Assembly (NCBI GenBank): GCA_944322345.1
Contig: CALUOO010000003.1
Span: 186,001 to 250,000 of the forward strand
Reading direction: 5' to 3'
From: an uncultured Bacteroides sp.
GTDB lineage: Bacteria; Bacteroidota; Bacteroidia; Bacteroidales; Bacteroidaceae
Length of the DNA stretch: 64,000 nt
In this document: positions 9,000 through 17,918 of the stretch, piece by piece
Position numbering within the stretch: the first letter of the stretch is position 1
How the letters are laid out: every line of letters begins with the position of its first letter
Program-made: the position numbers and the translations under genes
Notes under the pieces: generated by a model
What the model saw: the letters and a program-made list of their open reading frames with translations, nothing else
Told to the model about the DNA's origin: nothing
The model's database searches: none

Positions 9000-10012
9000 A
9001 ACAACGCCGTTCACATACATTCTTACTGTTTCTCATATTGGGAGTCGCAGCTTTCATCCTATTACTTACTGATGTAGCAACAGGAGATACAGACATTCCC
9101 ATCTCAAAAATATGGGCAGTTCTGATTGGTAGTGATTGTGACGAAATGACACGAAACATATTGTTTTCCATCCGCCTCATGCGAGTAACAGTTGCTGTTC
9201 TGATCGGTGCTGCACTTTCTGTCAGCGGGCTTCAAATGCAGACTGTATTTCAGAATCCATTAGCAGATCCCTATTTGCTGGGAGTCAGTTCCGGAGCAGG
9301 TTTGGGAGTTGCATTATTCATACTAGGTGTTCCTCTTCTAGGTTGGTCAGACTCCCCTCTTCTGCACACTATCGGATTGGTTGGAGCTGGATGGATAGGG
9401 ACAGCTGTCATTTTGCTCGGAGTAACCATAGTCAGCCGAAAAGTTAAAAATATACTTGGCGTACTGATTGTTGGAGTCATGATAGGATATGTAGCAGGAG
9501 CTATCATCCAGATATTACAATACTTAAGTTCGGCAGAGCAACTGAAAATGTTCACATTATGGTCTATGGGATCACTCAGCCATATCACTACGGCTCAGCT
9601 GACAGTTATGTTGCCTATGACTATTGCAGGTATACTGATTTCTGTTATCTGCATCAAGCCACTCAATTTATTATTGCTTGGCGAAAACTATGCTCGCACA
9701 ATGGGAATGAACATAAGACGTTCGAGAACACTCGTCTTTCTGTCTACCGCTTTGTTGACAGGCACTGTGACAGCCTTTTGTGGGCCGGTAGGTTTCATAG
9801 GTTTGGCTGTTCCTCACATTACACGACTGCTGTTCCAGAATGCCGATCATCGTATACTGATTCCCGGCTCTCTGCTCATGGGTATTGTCTGTATGCTAGT
9901 CTGTGACATTATTGCAAAAAAATTTCTGTTACCAGTCAACTGTATTACAGCTCTGCTGGGAGTTCCGGTCATTCTATGGGTAATGGCTAAAAATCTGCGT
10001 TTAATCAAATGA
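8996..10012 (+). CDS. ABC importer permease (BtuC/FecCD family)
   Basis: A 338-residue polytopic membrane protein with about ten hydrophobic segments and family signatures: QNPLADPYLLGVSSGAGLG near residue 85 and FIGLAVPHITRLLF near residue 265. A homodimer of this subunit would form the translocation path for iron complexes or cobalamin across the inner membrane. Start and stop overlap the neighbouring reading frames by four bases each, so the three importer genes form one coupled operon. Confidence 0.92.
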   Translation: MKQRRSHTFLLFLILGVAAFILLLTDVATGDTDIPISKIWAVLIGSDCDEMTRNILFSIRLMRVTVAVLIGAALSVSGLQMQTVFQNPLADPYLLGVSSGAGLGVALFILGVPLLGWSDSPLLHTIGLVGAGWIGTAVILLGVTIVSRKVKNILGVLIVGVMIGYVAGAIIQILQYLSSAEQLKMFTLWSMGSLSHITTAQLTVMLPMTIAGILISVICIKPLNLLLLGENYARTMGMNIRRSRTLVFLSTALLTGTVTAFCGPVGFIGLAVPHITRLLFQNADHRILIPGSLLMGIVCMLVCDIIAKKFLLPVNCITALLGVPVILWVMAKNLRLIK

Positions 10013-10761
10013 TACAACTGGAAAAACTGACACTCGGATACGGACAGCAGATATTGTTGGACAAAGTTTCTGCCCAGATAGCAAATGGACAACTGATTGC
10101 GCTGCTGGGGCGTAACGGAACTGGAAAGAGCACATTACTCCGTGCTCTTATGGGACTGGAGCGTCCTATACACGGCAATATCTATATCCAGCAACGTTCT
10201 GTTCATTCACTCAGAGCAGAAGAACTGGCACAGAATGTCAGCTTGGTTACAACCGAAAGAATACGCATTCCTCATCTGAGCTGTAAAGATGTTGTGGCAT
10301 TAGGACGGGCTCCATACACCAATTGGATAGGAAAACTTCAGCCCGCAGACAATCGGCAGATAGAAGAAGCTATGAAGCTGACAGGAATGTTGTCATATGC
10401 AGACAAGACTATGGACAGGATGTCCGACGGTGAATGCCAGCGTATCATGATTGCACGTGCACTGGCACAAGACACTCCTGTAATTCTGCTTGACGAACCA
10501 ACAGCTTTTCTTGATCTTCCTAACCGCTACGAGCTATGTCTGCTACTAAAAAAACTGGCAAAAGAGAAAAAGAAAAGCATCATCTTCTCTACCCACGATT
10601 TAGACATAGCATTGTCACTGTGTGATTTTCTTTTATTGATAGACAATCCACAATTGTACGCACTTCCCACACAAGAGATGATCAATGGAAGACATATTGA
10701 AAGACTTTTCCGGAACGAAACAGTCACATTTGACGCACAGGCTATGAAAGTAAGATCTTAA
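10009..10761 (+). CDS. ABC importer ATP-binding protein (BtuD/FecE type)
   Basis: A 250-residue ATPase with Walker A GRNGTGKST (about residues 34-42), a Q-loop region, signature motif MSDGECQR (the LSGGQ equivalent), Walker B VILLDEPTAFLD, and switch histidine in STHDLD. It powers the permease encoded immediately upstream, with which it overlaps by four bases. About 60 bases separate it from the following transporter; no terminator was seen between them, so read-through is possible. Confidence 0.93.
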   Translation: MIQLEKLTLGYGQQILLDKVSAQIANGQLIALLGRNGTGKSTLLRALMGLERPIHGNIYIQQRSVHSLRAEELAQNVSLVTTERIRIPHLSCKDVVALGRAPYTNWIGKLQPADNRQIEEAMKLTGMLSYADKTMDRMSDGECQRIMIARALAQDTPVILLDEPTAFLDLPNRYELCLLLKKLAKEKKKSIIFSTHDLDIALSLCDFLLLIDNPQLYALPTQEMINGRHIERLFRNETVTFDAQAMKVRS

Positions 10762-10770
10762 ATTATATTG

Positions 10771-10800
10771 AAAGTAAGTTCTAAGCTAAGTCTTTAAGAA
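10771..10800. repeat. short 7-base-period repeat before the second transporter
   Basis: TAAGTTC, TAAGCTA, AGTCTTT, AAGAAAC read in 7-base register, similar to the arrays at 2053 and 2409. The site is again in the leader of an AspT/YidE-type transporter gene. Confidence 0.4.
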
Positions 10801-10820
10801 ACAAATCAAACTAATTATAT

Positions 10821-12506
10821 ATGGAAGTTTTAAGAAATCTTTTTGAAGGTTACCCCAACTTATGGGGAGGCGGAGTGGCACACTCCGTATTGATTCTTTC
10901 GCTGACCATAGCGTTTGGAATCATTCTGGCAAAAATCAAAGTCAAAGGTATCTCTTTGGGAGTGACATGGATACTCTTTGTAGGAATTGTGTTCGGACAT
11001 TTCAATATGAATCTGGACGAACACCTGTTGCATTTCCTCAAAGAATTCGGACTTATTCTATTCGTCTACTCCATTGGTCTTCAGGTAGGTCCCGGTTTCT
11101 TCTCGGCATTCAAGAAAGGAGGATTCACACTCAACATGCTCGCCGTGTTGGTTGTTGTACTGGGAGTTGCCATTACCGTTATTCTGCACTACACAACAGG
11201 AACACCTATCACAACAATGGTCGGAATTTTGTCTGGTGCCGTTACCAACACACCCGGTTTGGGTGCTGCCCAACAGGCTAATAGCGACCTGAACGGCATC
11301 GACGCCCCGGAAATTGCATTGGGATATGCCGTCAGCTACCCATTGGGTGTAATCGGTATCATTCTTTCTCTGCTGGCATTGAGATATATTCTTCGTATTA
11401 ATATGCCTCGGGAAGAAAAAGAAGCAGAAACCGGTTTGGGACACTTACAAGAACTTACCGTACGCCCGTTCTCCTTGGAAATAAGAAATGAAGCAATAGA
11501 CGGAATGAGCATTAAAGACCTCCGTCCACTGGTCAACCGTAAATTCGTCATTTCACGGATACGCCATAAAGAAGGAGGAGAAATAGAACTTGTCAATTCC
11601 AAAACAGTTGTCCATACAGGTGATAAAATTCTGCTTATTTCTACTCCTATGGATGTAGAAGCACTTACTATGTTCTTCGGTAAGGAGATTAAAATGGAAT
11701 GGGAACAACTGGACAAAAAATTTATATCACGACGCATCCTCATCACCAAACCGGAACTAAACGGAAAGACACTGGCACAACTGAAGATACGAAACAACTT
11801 TGGAGCCAACATCACACGTGTCAACCGTTCGGGTGTAGACTTGGTACCTACTCCGCAACTGCAACTACAAATGGGTGACCGCGTCACTATTGTAGGAACC
11901 GAGCTAAGTGTCACTCATGCAGAAAAGATACTAGGAAATTCACTGAAACGACTGAACCATCCGAATCTGATTCCCATCTTTATCGGAATAGCATTGGGGT
12001 GCATTCTGGGCAGTCTGCCATTAACATTCCCGGGCATTCCACAACCCATCAAGCTGGGATTGGCAGGAGGTCCGCTGATTGTCTCTATCCTAATCAGCCG
12101 TTTCGGACCGAAATACAAACTGATTACCTACACTACCATGAGTGCCAATCTGATGCTTCGTGAAATCGGTATCGCCATTTTCCTTGCCTGTGTAGGATTG
12201 GGAGCTGGAAAAGGATTTGTAGAAACCATTGTCAACCAAGGAGGATACATATGGGTAGGCTACGGAGTCATTATCACCATTCTACCTTTGCTAATCACCG
12301 GACTGATAGGAAGATACTATTGTAAGCTTAATTATTTCACTCTAATCGGGGTACTTGCCGGTTCAACAACAAACCCGCCAGCATTGGCCTACTCAAATGA
12401 CCTGACATCGTGTGATGCCCCATCCGTAGGATACGCAACAGTCTATCCGCTCACTATGTTCCTTCGAGTATTGACAGCACAGTTGCTGATCCTGTCGTTG
12501 GGATAG
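10821..12506 (+). CDS. AspT/YidE-family membrane transporter (paralogue)
   Basis: A 561-residue paralogue of the protein at 2456-4120 with the same order of parts. The first membrane half carries [16 protein letters not shown], two TrkA-C-type domains follow (about 210-380), and the second membrane half carries [18 protein letters not shown]. Long stretches are identical in the two, for example [14 protein letters not shown], so they arose by duplication, yet the regulatory domains differ enough to suggest different control or substrates. A 23-base-period repeat lies just after the stop. Confidence 0.88.
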   Translation: MEVLRNLFEGYPNLWGGGVAHSVLILSLTIAFGIILAKIKVKGISLGVTWILFVGIVFGHFNMNLDEHLLHFLKEFGLILFVYSIGLQVGPGFFSAFKKGGFTLNMLAVLVVVLGVAITVILHYTTGTPITTMVGILSGAVTNTPGLGAAQQANSDLNGIDAPEIALGYAVSYPLGVIGIILSLLALRYILRINMPREEKEAETGLGHLQELTVRPFSLEIRNEAIDGMSIKDLRPLVNRKFVISRIRHKEGGEIELVNSKTVVHTGDKILLISTPMDVEALTMFFGKEIKMEWEQLDKKFISRRILITKPELNGKTLAQLKIRNNFGANITRVNRSGVDLVPTPQLQLQMGDRVTIVGTELSVTHAEKILGNSLKRLNHPNLIPIFIGIALGCILGSLPLTFPGIPQPIKLGLAGGPLIVSILISRFGPKYKLITYTTMSANLMLREIGIAIFLACVGLGAGKGFVETIVNQGGYIWVGYGVIITILPLLITGLIGRYYCKLNYFTLIGVLAGSTTNPPALAYSNDLTSCDAPSVGYATVYPLTMFLRVLTAQLLILSLG

Positions 12507-12543
12507 AGTAACGGAAAACTTTTGCATAGTTTACCGGCCTGTT

Positions 12544-12612
12544 CGAGATGGGCATGTCATGCTGCACGAGATGTGTATCTCGTACTGTACGACATGCCCA
12601 TCTCATATATTG
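12544..12612. repeat. three-unit 23-base repeat (array 1 of family R23)
   Basis: Units start at 12544, 12567 and 12590, each beginning CGAGAT or CGACAT. Units 1 and 3 form a perfect 14-base inverted repeat (12545-12558 against 12591-12604), and unit 2 contains the palindromic arms CGAGAT/ATCTCG (12567-12582), so a nested cruciform or RNA hairpin is possible. It lies between the transporter stop and the DPH6-like gene. A second copy of the same plan is at 43557-43625. Confidence 0.8.
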
Positions 12613-12690
12613 GCAACAAGCAGGCTGGGATGATATCGGAGTTTGAAAAAAATTAATAACTTCGTCCCCAATTACAACAATAAACATACG

Positions 12691-13395
12691 ATGACAAAGC
12701 CCAAAGCTGTATTCAACTGGAGTGGAGGGAAAGACTCTGCTCATGCCTTGCTCCGCGCACTAGAATCGGAACAATACGACATTATTGCTCTGCTGACCAC
12801 CGTTAATCGGAAGACTCACCGTTCTACTATGCACGACATTCCAATCGCCCTACTTGAGCTGCAAGCCAAATCGATCGGTATTCCTCTTTACATAGTCGAC
12901 CTTACTCCCAAAGGAAACATGATAGACTATGCAAATGCAATGAAAGATGCCGTCTCTCACTTCAAGCAGCTAGAAGTAACACATTTCATTTTCGGAGATA
13001 TCTTTCTACACGATGTACGGAAGTATCGCGAACAGCAACTGACGCCCTATGACATTACGGTTGTAGAACCTTTATGGGATAAGACATCACAAGAAGTCAT
13101 AGAAGACTTTCTTACATCAGGCTTGAAAACCATTGTTGTCACCACAATGGCAGACGGCTTGGGCAGAGAAGCCATAGGGAAAATCATAGACCGTGATTTC
13201 ATTTCATCCCTTCCTCCAGAGATTGATCCCAACGGAGAAAACGGTGAATACCATACATTCTGTTACGACGGACCCATTTTCAGCTACCCTATTCCCTATC
13301 AACTGAACGAACCGTTTTCGGAGAGTTTCGACATACGGCTCGACAACGGAGACATTCAAACCTATACTTACTGGTTTGCCGGCCTAAAAGCATAA
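12691..13395 (+). CDS. DPH6-type ATP-pyrophosphatase (diphthine-ammonia-ligase-like)
   Basis: A 234-residue protein of the PP-loop ATP-pyrophosphatase superfamily. SGGKDS (about residues 10-15) is the ATP-pyrophosphate-binding loop, and FIFGDIFLHDVRKYREQ is typical of the DPH6/MJ0570 family. Bacteria lack diphthamide, so the bacterial substrate is unknown and an amide-forming adenylation is only inferred. A longer frame from a TTG at 12643 exists, but ATG at 12691 starts the conserved KAVFNWSGGKDS strand directly. It ends seven bases before the convergent MATE gene, with no terminator between. Confidence 0.82.
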   Translation: MTKPKAVFNWSGGKDSAHALLRALESEQYDIIALLTTVNRKTHRSTMHDIPIALLELQAKSIGIPLYIVDLTPKGNMIDYANAMKDAVSHFKQLEVTHFIFGDIFLHDVRKYREQQLTPYDITVVEPLWDKTSQEVIEDFLTSGLKTIVVTTMADGLGREAIGKIIDRDFISSLPPEIDPNGENGEYHTFCYDGPIFSYPIPYQLNEPFSESFDIRLDNGDIQTYTYWFAGLKA

Positions 13396-13402
13396 GAAAT
13401 AA

Positions 13403-14758
13403 TCAGCGAGCAGCAGCTTTCTTAAACAGTCGGAATTGCCACAACAACATAGAAGCTGCGATTAGGCTGGCAATCAGATCGGAAATAGGCATGCTAATCC
13501 AAACCCCTTTCTGACCGTAATAATGAGGAAGTATCAACAGACAAGGAATCAAAATCAATACTTGGCGGGAAACAGACAAGAAAATGGCCTTGCTTGCCAT
13601 ACCGATGCTTTGAAAGAAATTGGCTGTCACCATCTGAAAACCGATCAACGGATAAAACATTACGACTATACTCAATCCCTTTGCCGAAATATTCATCAGT
13701 TCTTCATCTGTAGTAAAGGCAGATACAGCCAAATGCGGACAAAACATGCCGACCAAAAAGCCTGCAGTAGTGACACAAGTTGCTACAAAAATAGTGCGTT
13801 TCAACACATCTGTCACTCTATCATATTGTCGGGCTCCGAAATTATAGCCGGCAATAGGTTGCATTCCCTGATTCAATCCCATCACAATCATGACAAACAG
13901 GAAGACGATGCGATTGACAATACCAAAAGCACCGATAGCCAAATCACCTCCATACTGTTGTAATCCCTTATTGATAAGAATAACAATAAAGCAAGCAGCC
14001 AGATTCATTAAGAAAGGAGCCATTCCAATCGCCAACGAGTCGAACACAATCTTCTTTCTCAAGCGGAAAATACCCCGATGAAAATGGAGCAGTTCCTCCT
14101 TATTAGTAAACAGTCTGAACTGCCAGATTAAAGCGATCACCTGTGCAATAATAGTAGCAATGGCTGCTCCTTGAATTCCCCATCCGAAACCATAAATAAA
14201 CAGAGGATCAAGTATCGTATTAATAATTACAGTAGCAATAGTAGCATACATAGCCTTCTGAGGATGCCCAGCCGAACGGAGCACAGCGTTCAGTCCTAAA
14301 TAAATATGTGTAATAACATTACCTGCCAGAATTACAACCATATAGTCGCGCGCATACCCAACCGTAGCATCACTACCACCAAAAAAGTACAGAATAGGAT
14401 CAAGGAATATCAAAGCAGGTATAGTAAATCCTAAACCGATGATAATATTCAGCACCAGTACATTTCCCAATACACGCTGAGCCGTATCATAATCTTTTTG
14501 CCCCAGTTTCACAGAAACCAGCGTAGCGGCTCCTACCCCAACCAGCGATCCGAAAGCAGCCGCCAAGTTCATCAATGGAAACGTCAGAGCCAAACCCGAT
14601 ATAGCCATAGGTCCCACTCCATGACCTATAAAAATGCTATCCACCATGTTATAAAGAGAAGACGCCGTCATGGCGATAATTGCCGGAACAGCATACTGCA
14701 TCAAGAGCTTTCCGATCTTTTCCGTACCCAGCGCAGTGGGTGTTTTTTGTCCTGTCAT
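13403..14758 (-). CDS. MATE-family multidrug/sodium antiporter
   Basis: A 451-residue polytopic protein of the NorM/MepA-like MATE family. Signatures include TEKIGKLLMQYAVPAI at the N-terminus, YNMVDSIFIGHGVGP in the first helices and GMNQGMQP-like GLNQGMQPIAGYNFG (near residue 265) in the second half. MATE proteins expel cationic drugs or other small molecules in exchange for sodium or protons. The frame extends 17 codons further upstream, but ATG 14758 places MTGQKTPTALG before the first helix and sits 21 bases after the -7 box at 14779-14786. Confidence 0.9.
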   Translation of the reverse strand: MTGQKTPTALGTEKIGKLLMQYAVPAIIAMTASSLYNMVDSIFIGHGVGPMAISGLALTFPLMNLAAAFGSLVGVGAATLVSVKLGQKDYDTAQRVLGNVLVLNIIIGLGFTIPALIFLDPILYFFGGSDATVGYARDYMVVILAGNVITHIYLGLNAVLRSAGHPQKAMYATIATVIINTILDPLFIYGFGWGIQGAAIATIIAQVIALIWQFRLFTNKEELLHFHRGIFRLRKKIVFDSLAIGMAPFLMNLAACFIVILINKGLQQYGGDLAIGAFGIVNRIVFLFVMIVMGLNQGMQPIAGYNFGARQYDRVTDVLKRTIFVATCVTTAGFLVGMFCPHLAVSAFTTDEELMNISAKGLSIVVMFYPLIGFQMVTANFFQSIGMASKAIFLSVSRQVLILIPCLLILPHYYGQKGVWISMPISDLIASLIAASMLLWQFRLFKKAAAR

Positions 14759-14778
14759 AGCGATTACTTTTGAGGTTG

Positions 14779-14786
14779 CAAAGATA
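14779..14786 (-). promoter_or_regulatory. -7 box for the MATE gene
   Basis: The minus strand reads TATCTTTG (TAnnTTTG) 21 bases upstream of the chosen ATG at 14758. It supports that start over the longer frame, whose first codon at 14809 would lie upstream of the transcript. Confidence 0.5.
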
Positions 14787-14915
14787 GTGAAAGGTGAGTG
14801 TAGAGACAAAAGAAAACATAGTTTTCATAACAAGTCATGCCGAAACGCCTTTTTATTCTATATCCATCTAAATACAAAAAAGAGGTCGATTACAGTATAT
14901 ATGAGAAAAGTTTCG

Positions 14916-14923
14916 TATTTTTG
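14916..14923 (+). promoter_or_regulatory. -7 box for lysS
   Basis: TATTTTTG matches TAnnTTTG and would start a leader of about 65 bases before the lysS ATG at 14989. The -33 element is not clear. Confidence 0.4.
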
Positions 14924-14988
14924 CCTCCAAATTGGGGAATTGTTCGGAGATCTTCTTCCTACAATTCCGATTTTAACCTATTAGAAGA

Positions 14989-16719
14989 ATGAATATTTTA
15001 GAACTAAGTGAACAGGAAATCATTCGACGCAATAGTCTGAATGAACTTCGTGCGATGGGCATTGATCCCTATCCGGCAGCAGAGTATGTAACCAATGCTT
15101 TTTCAACCGACATAAAAGCTGAGTTCAAGGATGAAGACGAACCACGCCAAGTTTCTGTCGCCGGCCGTATGATGAGTCGCCGCGTCATGGGTAAGGCATC
15201 ATTCATCGAACTGCAAGATTCTAAAGGACGTATCCAAGTATATATTACCCGCGACGATATTTGTCCGGACGAAAATAAAGAGTTATACAACACTGTATTC
15301 AAACGTCTGCTCGACTTAGGTGACTTCATCGGCATCGAAGGATTTGTATTCCGTACCCAAATGGGCGAAATCAGTATCCATGCCAAAAAGTTGACTGTAC
15401 TTGCCAAGTCGATCAAACCTCTTCCAATTGTCAAATACAAAGACGGAGTAGCATACGACTCATTCGAAGATCCCGAACTTCGCTATCGTCAGCGTTATGT
15501 AGATCTGATTGTCAATGACGGTGTAAAGGACACTTTCCTGAAACGTGCTACTATCATTAAGACATTGCGCTCAGTATTGGACGAAGCCGGATATACAGAA
15601 GTGGAGACTCCGATTCTACAATCCATTCCCGGTGGGGCCAGTGCACGCCCATTCATTACCCACCACAATTCGTTAGACATCGACTTGTATCTGCGCATTG
15701 CTACAGAACTTTATCTGAAACGACTGATTGTTGGAGGTTTCGAGGGTGTATATGAGATTGGTAAGAACTTCCGCAACGAAGGTATGGACAAAAACCATAA
15801 TCCGGAGTTCACTTGCATGGAGCTATATGTACAATATAAGGACTACAATTGGATGATGAGCTTCACCGAAAAACTGCTCGAACGCGTCTGTATCGCAGTC
15901 AACGGTAAACCCGAAGCTGAAATCGACGGCAAAGTTATCAACTTTAAAGCTCCCTACCGCCGCCTACCTATCCTCGAAGCCATCAAGGAAAAAACAGGCT
16001 ACGATCTGGAAGGAAAGAGCGAAGAGGAAATCCGCCATATCTGCCAAGAACTGAAAATGGAGATTGACGACACAATGGGCAAAGGTAAGCTCATAGACGA
16101 AATCTTCGGAGAATTCTGCGAAGGCACATTCATTCAACCGACCTTTATTACCGACTATCCGGTAGAAATGTCACCATTGACCAAGATGCACCGCAGCAAA
16201 CCGGGACTTACCGAACGCTTTGAACTGATGGTAAACGGAAAAGAACTCGCCAACGCCTATAGTGAGTTGAACGACCCTATTGATCAAGAAGAGCGTTTTA
16301 AAGACCAGCTGAGACTCAGCGAAAAGGGAGATGACGAAGCTATGTTCATCGATCAAGACTTCTTGCGTGCTTTGCAGTTTGGTATGCCACCAACATCTGG
16401 TATCGGAATCGGAATCGACCGTCTGACAATGTTGTTGACAGGCAAACCTTATATTCAAGAAGTATTGTTCTTCCCGCAAATGCGTCCAGAAAAAGTAGCA
16501 AAGAAAGATCCGGACAGCAAATATCTGGAACTCGGCATTCCGCAAGAGTGGATTCCCGTAATACAGAAAGCAGGCTACAATACTGTAGACGATATGAAAG
16601 AAGTAAATCCACAGAAGCTACACCAAGATGTCTGTGGCATTAACAAGAAATACAAGTTAGACCTGACAAATCCGAGCGTGAACGACGTAACGGAATGGAT
16701 TAATAAACTGAAGAACTAA
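14989..16719 (+). CDS. lysS: lysyl-tRNA synthetase, class II
   Basis: A 576-residue enzyme that charges tRNA-Lys. An N-terminal OB-fold anticodon-binding domain (about 55-165) precedes the class II core, with motif 2 in FRNEGMDKNHNPEF and motif 3 in GIGIGIDRLTMLLT (near 470). The protein is about 70 residues longer than E. coli LysS: the tail after about 505 (KYLELGIPQEWIPVIQKAGY and beyond) looks like a small helical domain, an extension seen in Bacteroidetes enzymes. The ATG at 14989 follows a typical leader. Confidence 0.97.
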   Translation: MNILELSEQEIIRRNSLNELRAMGIDPYPAAEYVTNAFSTDIKAEFKDEDEPRQVSVAGRMMSRRVMGKASFIELQDSKGRIQVYITRDDICPDENKELYNTVFKRLLDLGDFIGIEGFVFRTQMGEISIHAKKLTVLAKSIKPLPIVKYKDGVAYDSFEDPELRYRQRYVDLIVNDGVKDTFLKRATIIKTLRSVLDEAGYTEVETPILQSIPGGASARPFITHHNSLDIDLYLRIATELYLKRLIVGGFEGVYEIGKNFRNEGMDKNHNPEFTCMELYVQYKDYNWMMSFTEKLLERVCIAVNGKPEAEIDGKVINFKAPYRRLPILEAIKEKTGYDLEGKSEEEIRHICQELKMEIDDTMGKGKLIDEIFGEFCEGTFIQPTFITDYPVEMSPLTKMHRSKPGLTERFELMVNGKELANAYSELNDPIDQEERFKDQLRLSEKGDDEAMFIDQDFLRALQFGMPPTSGIGIGIDRLTMLLTGKPYIQEVLFFPQMRPEKVAKKDPDSKYLELGIPQEWIPVIQKAGYNTVDDMKEVNPQKLHQDVCGINKKYKLDLTNPSVNDVTEWINKLKN

Positions 16720-16721
16720 AA

Positions 16722-16800
16722 ATAAGGAATGAAGAATCTCCTCAACGGTCATCAAGTATTACCGAATAGGGAATTCTTCATTCTTCATTTTCTCATTCTT
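16722..16800. repeat. inverted pair of 7-base-type repeats between lysS and gpsA
   Basis: GAATGAAGAAT near 16729 is a perfect 11-base inverted match of ATTCTTCATTC near 16773; the second arm continues as ATTCTTC, ATTCTTC, then diverged units. The region could form a long-loop hairpin (loop about 35 bases) in the intergenic mRNA. No T-run follows, so it is not a standard terminator. Confidence 0.6.
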
Positions 16801-16811
16801 AATTGAATAAG

Positions 16812-17807
16812 ATGAAATTACCCGGTAAGATAGCCATTATGGGCGGAGGAAGCTGGGCTACGGCAATTGCAAAAATGTGCCTTGCTCAGGAAGATTCTAT
16901 AAATTGGTACATGCGACGAGAAGACCGTATCACCGATTTTAAGAAGCTCGGGCACAATCCGGCCTATCTGACAGGTGTGAAGTTTGACGTCAAACGTATC
17001 AATTTCAGTTCTAATATCAATGATATTGTGAAACAGTCGGATACATTGATTTTTGTCACACCTTCTCCTTATCTGAAAATACACCTGAAAAAGCTAAAAA
17101 CGAAAATAAAAGACAAGTTTATCATCACAGCCATCAAGGGAATCGTGCCTGATGATAATATTATTGTATCGGAATACTTCACCAAAGAATATGGAGTTCC
17201 TACCGAGAATATTGCGGTGCTGGCAGGTCCGTGTCATGCAGAAGAAGTTGCATTGGAGCGGCTTTCTTACCTGACTATTGCTTGCCCGGACAAAAATAAA
17301 GCATGTTTATTTGCCCAGCGACTGGCAAGCAACTATATAAAGACATCAGTCAGTGATGACGTTGCCGGTATAGAATACAGCTCTGTGCTCAAGAATGTCT
17401 ATGCCATTGCTGCAGGTATATGCAGCGGCCTGAAATATGGAGACAATTTTCAGGCAGTGCTGATATCAAATGCCATACAGGAAATGAACCGCTTTCTGAA
17501 CACGGTACATCCATTGGGAAGAAATGTAGATGATTCTGTGTATTTGGGTGACTTGCTGGTGACGGGATATTCCAATTTCAGCCGTAACCGCACATTTGGG
17601 ACAATGATAGGAAAAGGATACTCCGTAAAGAGTGCACAAATTGAAATGGAGATGATTGCAGAAGGATATTATGGCACAAAATGTATCAAAGAAATCAACA
17701 AGCATCATCACGTCAATATGCCTATATTGGACGCTGTCTACAACATTCTGTACGAACGCATCTCACCGACTATCGAGATTAAGTTATTAACCGATTCGTT
17801 CAGATAA
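16812..17807 (+). CDS. gpsA: NAD(P)-dependent glycerol-3-phosphate dehydrogenase
   Basis: A 331-residue enzyme that reduces dihydroxyacetone phosphate to sn-glycerol-3-phosphate for phospholipid synthesis. The N-terminal Rossmann fold shows GGGSWATAIAK (residues about 11-21); the NAD-loop region KGIVPDDN and the catalytic-domain motif SSVLKNVYAIAAGI are present. The reading frame opens three codons earlier with TTG, but the ATG at 16812 is the natural start. It is downstream of lysS and upstream of pgi in the same direction. Confidence 0.95.
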   Translation: MKLPGKIAIMGGGSWATAIAKMCLAQEDSINWYMRREDRITDFKKLGHNPAYLTGVKFDVKRINFSSNINDIVKQSDTLIFVTPSPYLKIHLKKLKTKIKDKFIITAIKGIVPDDNIIVSEYFTKEYGVPTENIAVLAGPCHAEEVALERLSYLTIACPDKNKACLFAQRLASNYIKTSVSDDVAGIEYSSVLKNVYAIAAGICSGLKYGDNFQAVLISNAIQEMNRFLNTVHPLGRNVDDSVYLGDLLVTGYSNFSRNRTFGTMIGKGYSVKSAQIEMEMIAEGYYGTKCIKEINKHHHVNMPILDAVYNILYERISPTIEIKLLTDSFR

Positions 17808-17814
17808 GTTTTTC

Positions 17815-17912
17815 AGTTATGAGTTTTGAGACTTAAGCAATAAAGCTTATAGCTCGAAACAGACTTATAACTCATGGCCTAAAACTCAGAAGCTCAAGAA
17901 CGTTAAACTCAA
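17815..17912. repeat. long 7-base-period array in the pgi leader
   Basis: Fourteen consecutive heptamers can be read from 17815: AGTTATG, AGTTTTG, AGACTTA, AGCAATA, AAGCTTA, TAGCTCG, then after a spacer unit CTTATAA, CTCATGG, CCTAAAA, CTCAGAA, GCTCAAG, AACGTTA, AACTCAA. The first half uses AG-type units and the second half the complementary CT-type units, so the array is roughly self-complementary. It fills nearly the whole gpsA-pgi gap. Confidence 0.6.
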
Positions 17913-17918
17913 AAAGAT

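Noticed and set aside
11336-11914. 192-codon open frame antisense to the second AspT/YidE-type transporter
   Set aside because: It is a shadow of a well-conserved coding sequence on the other strand.
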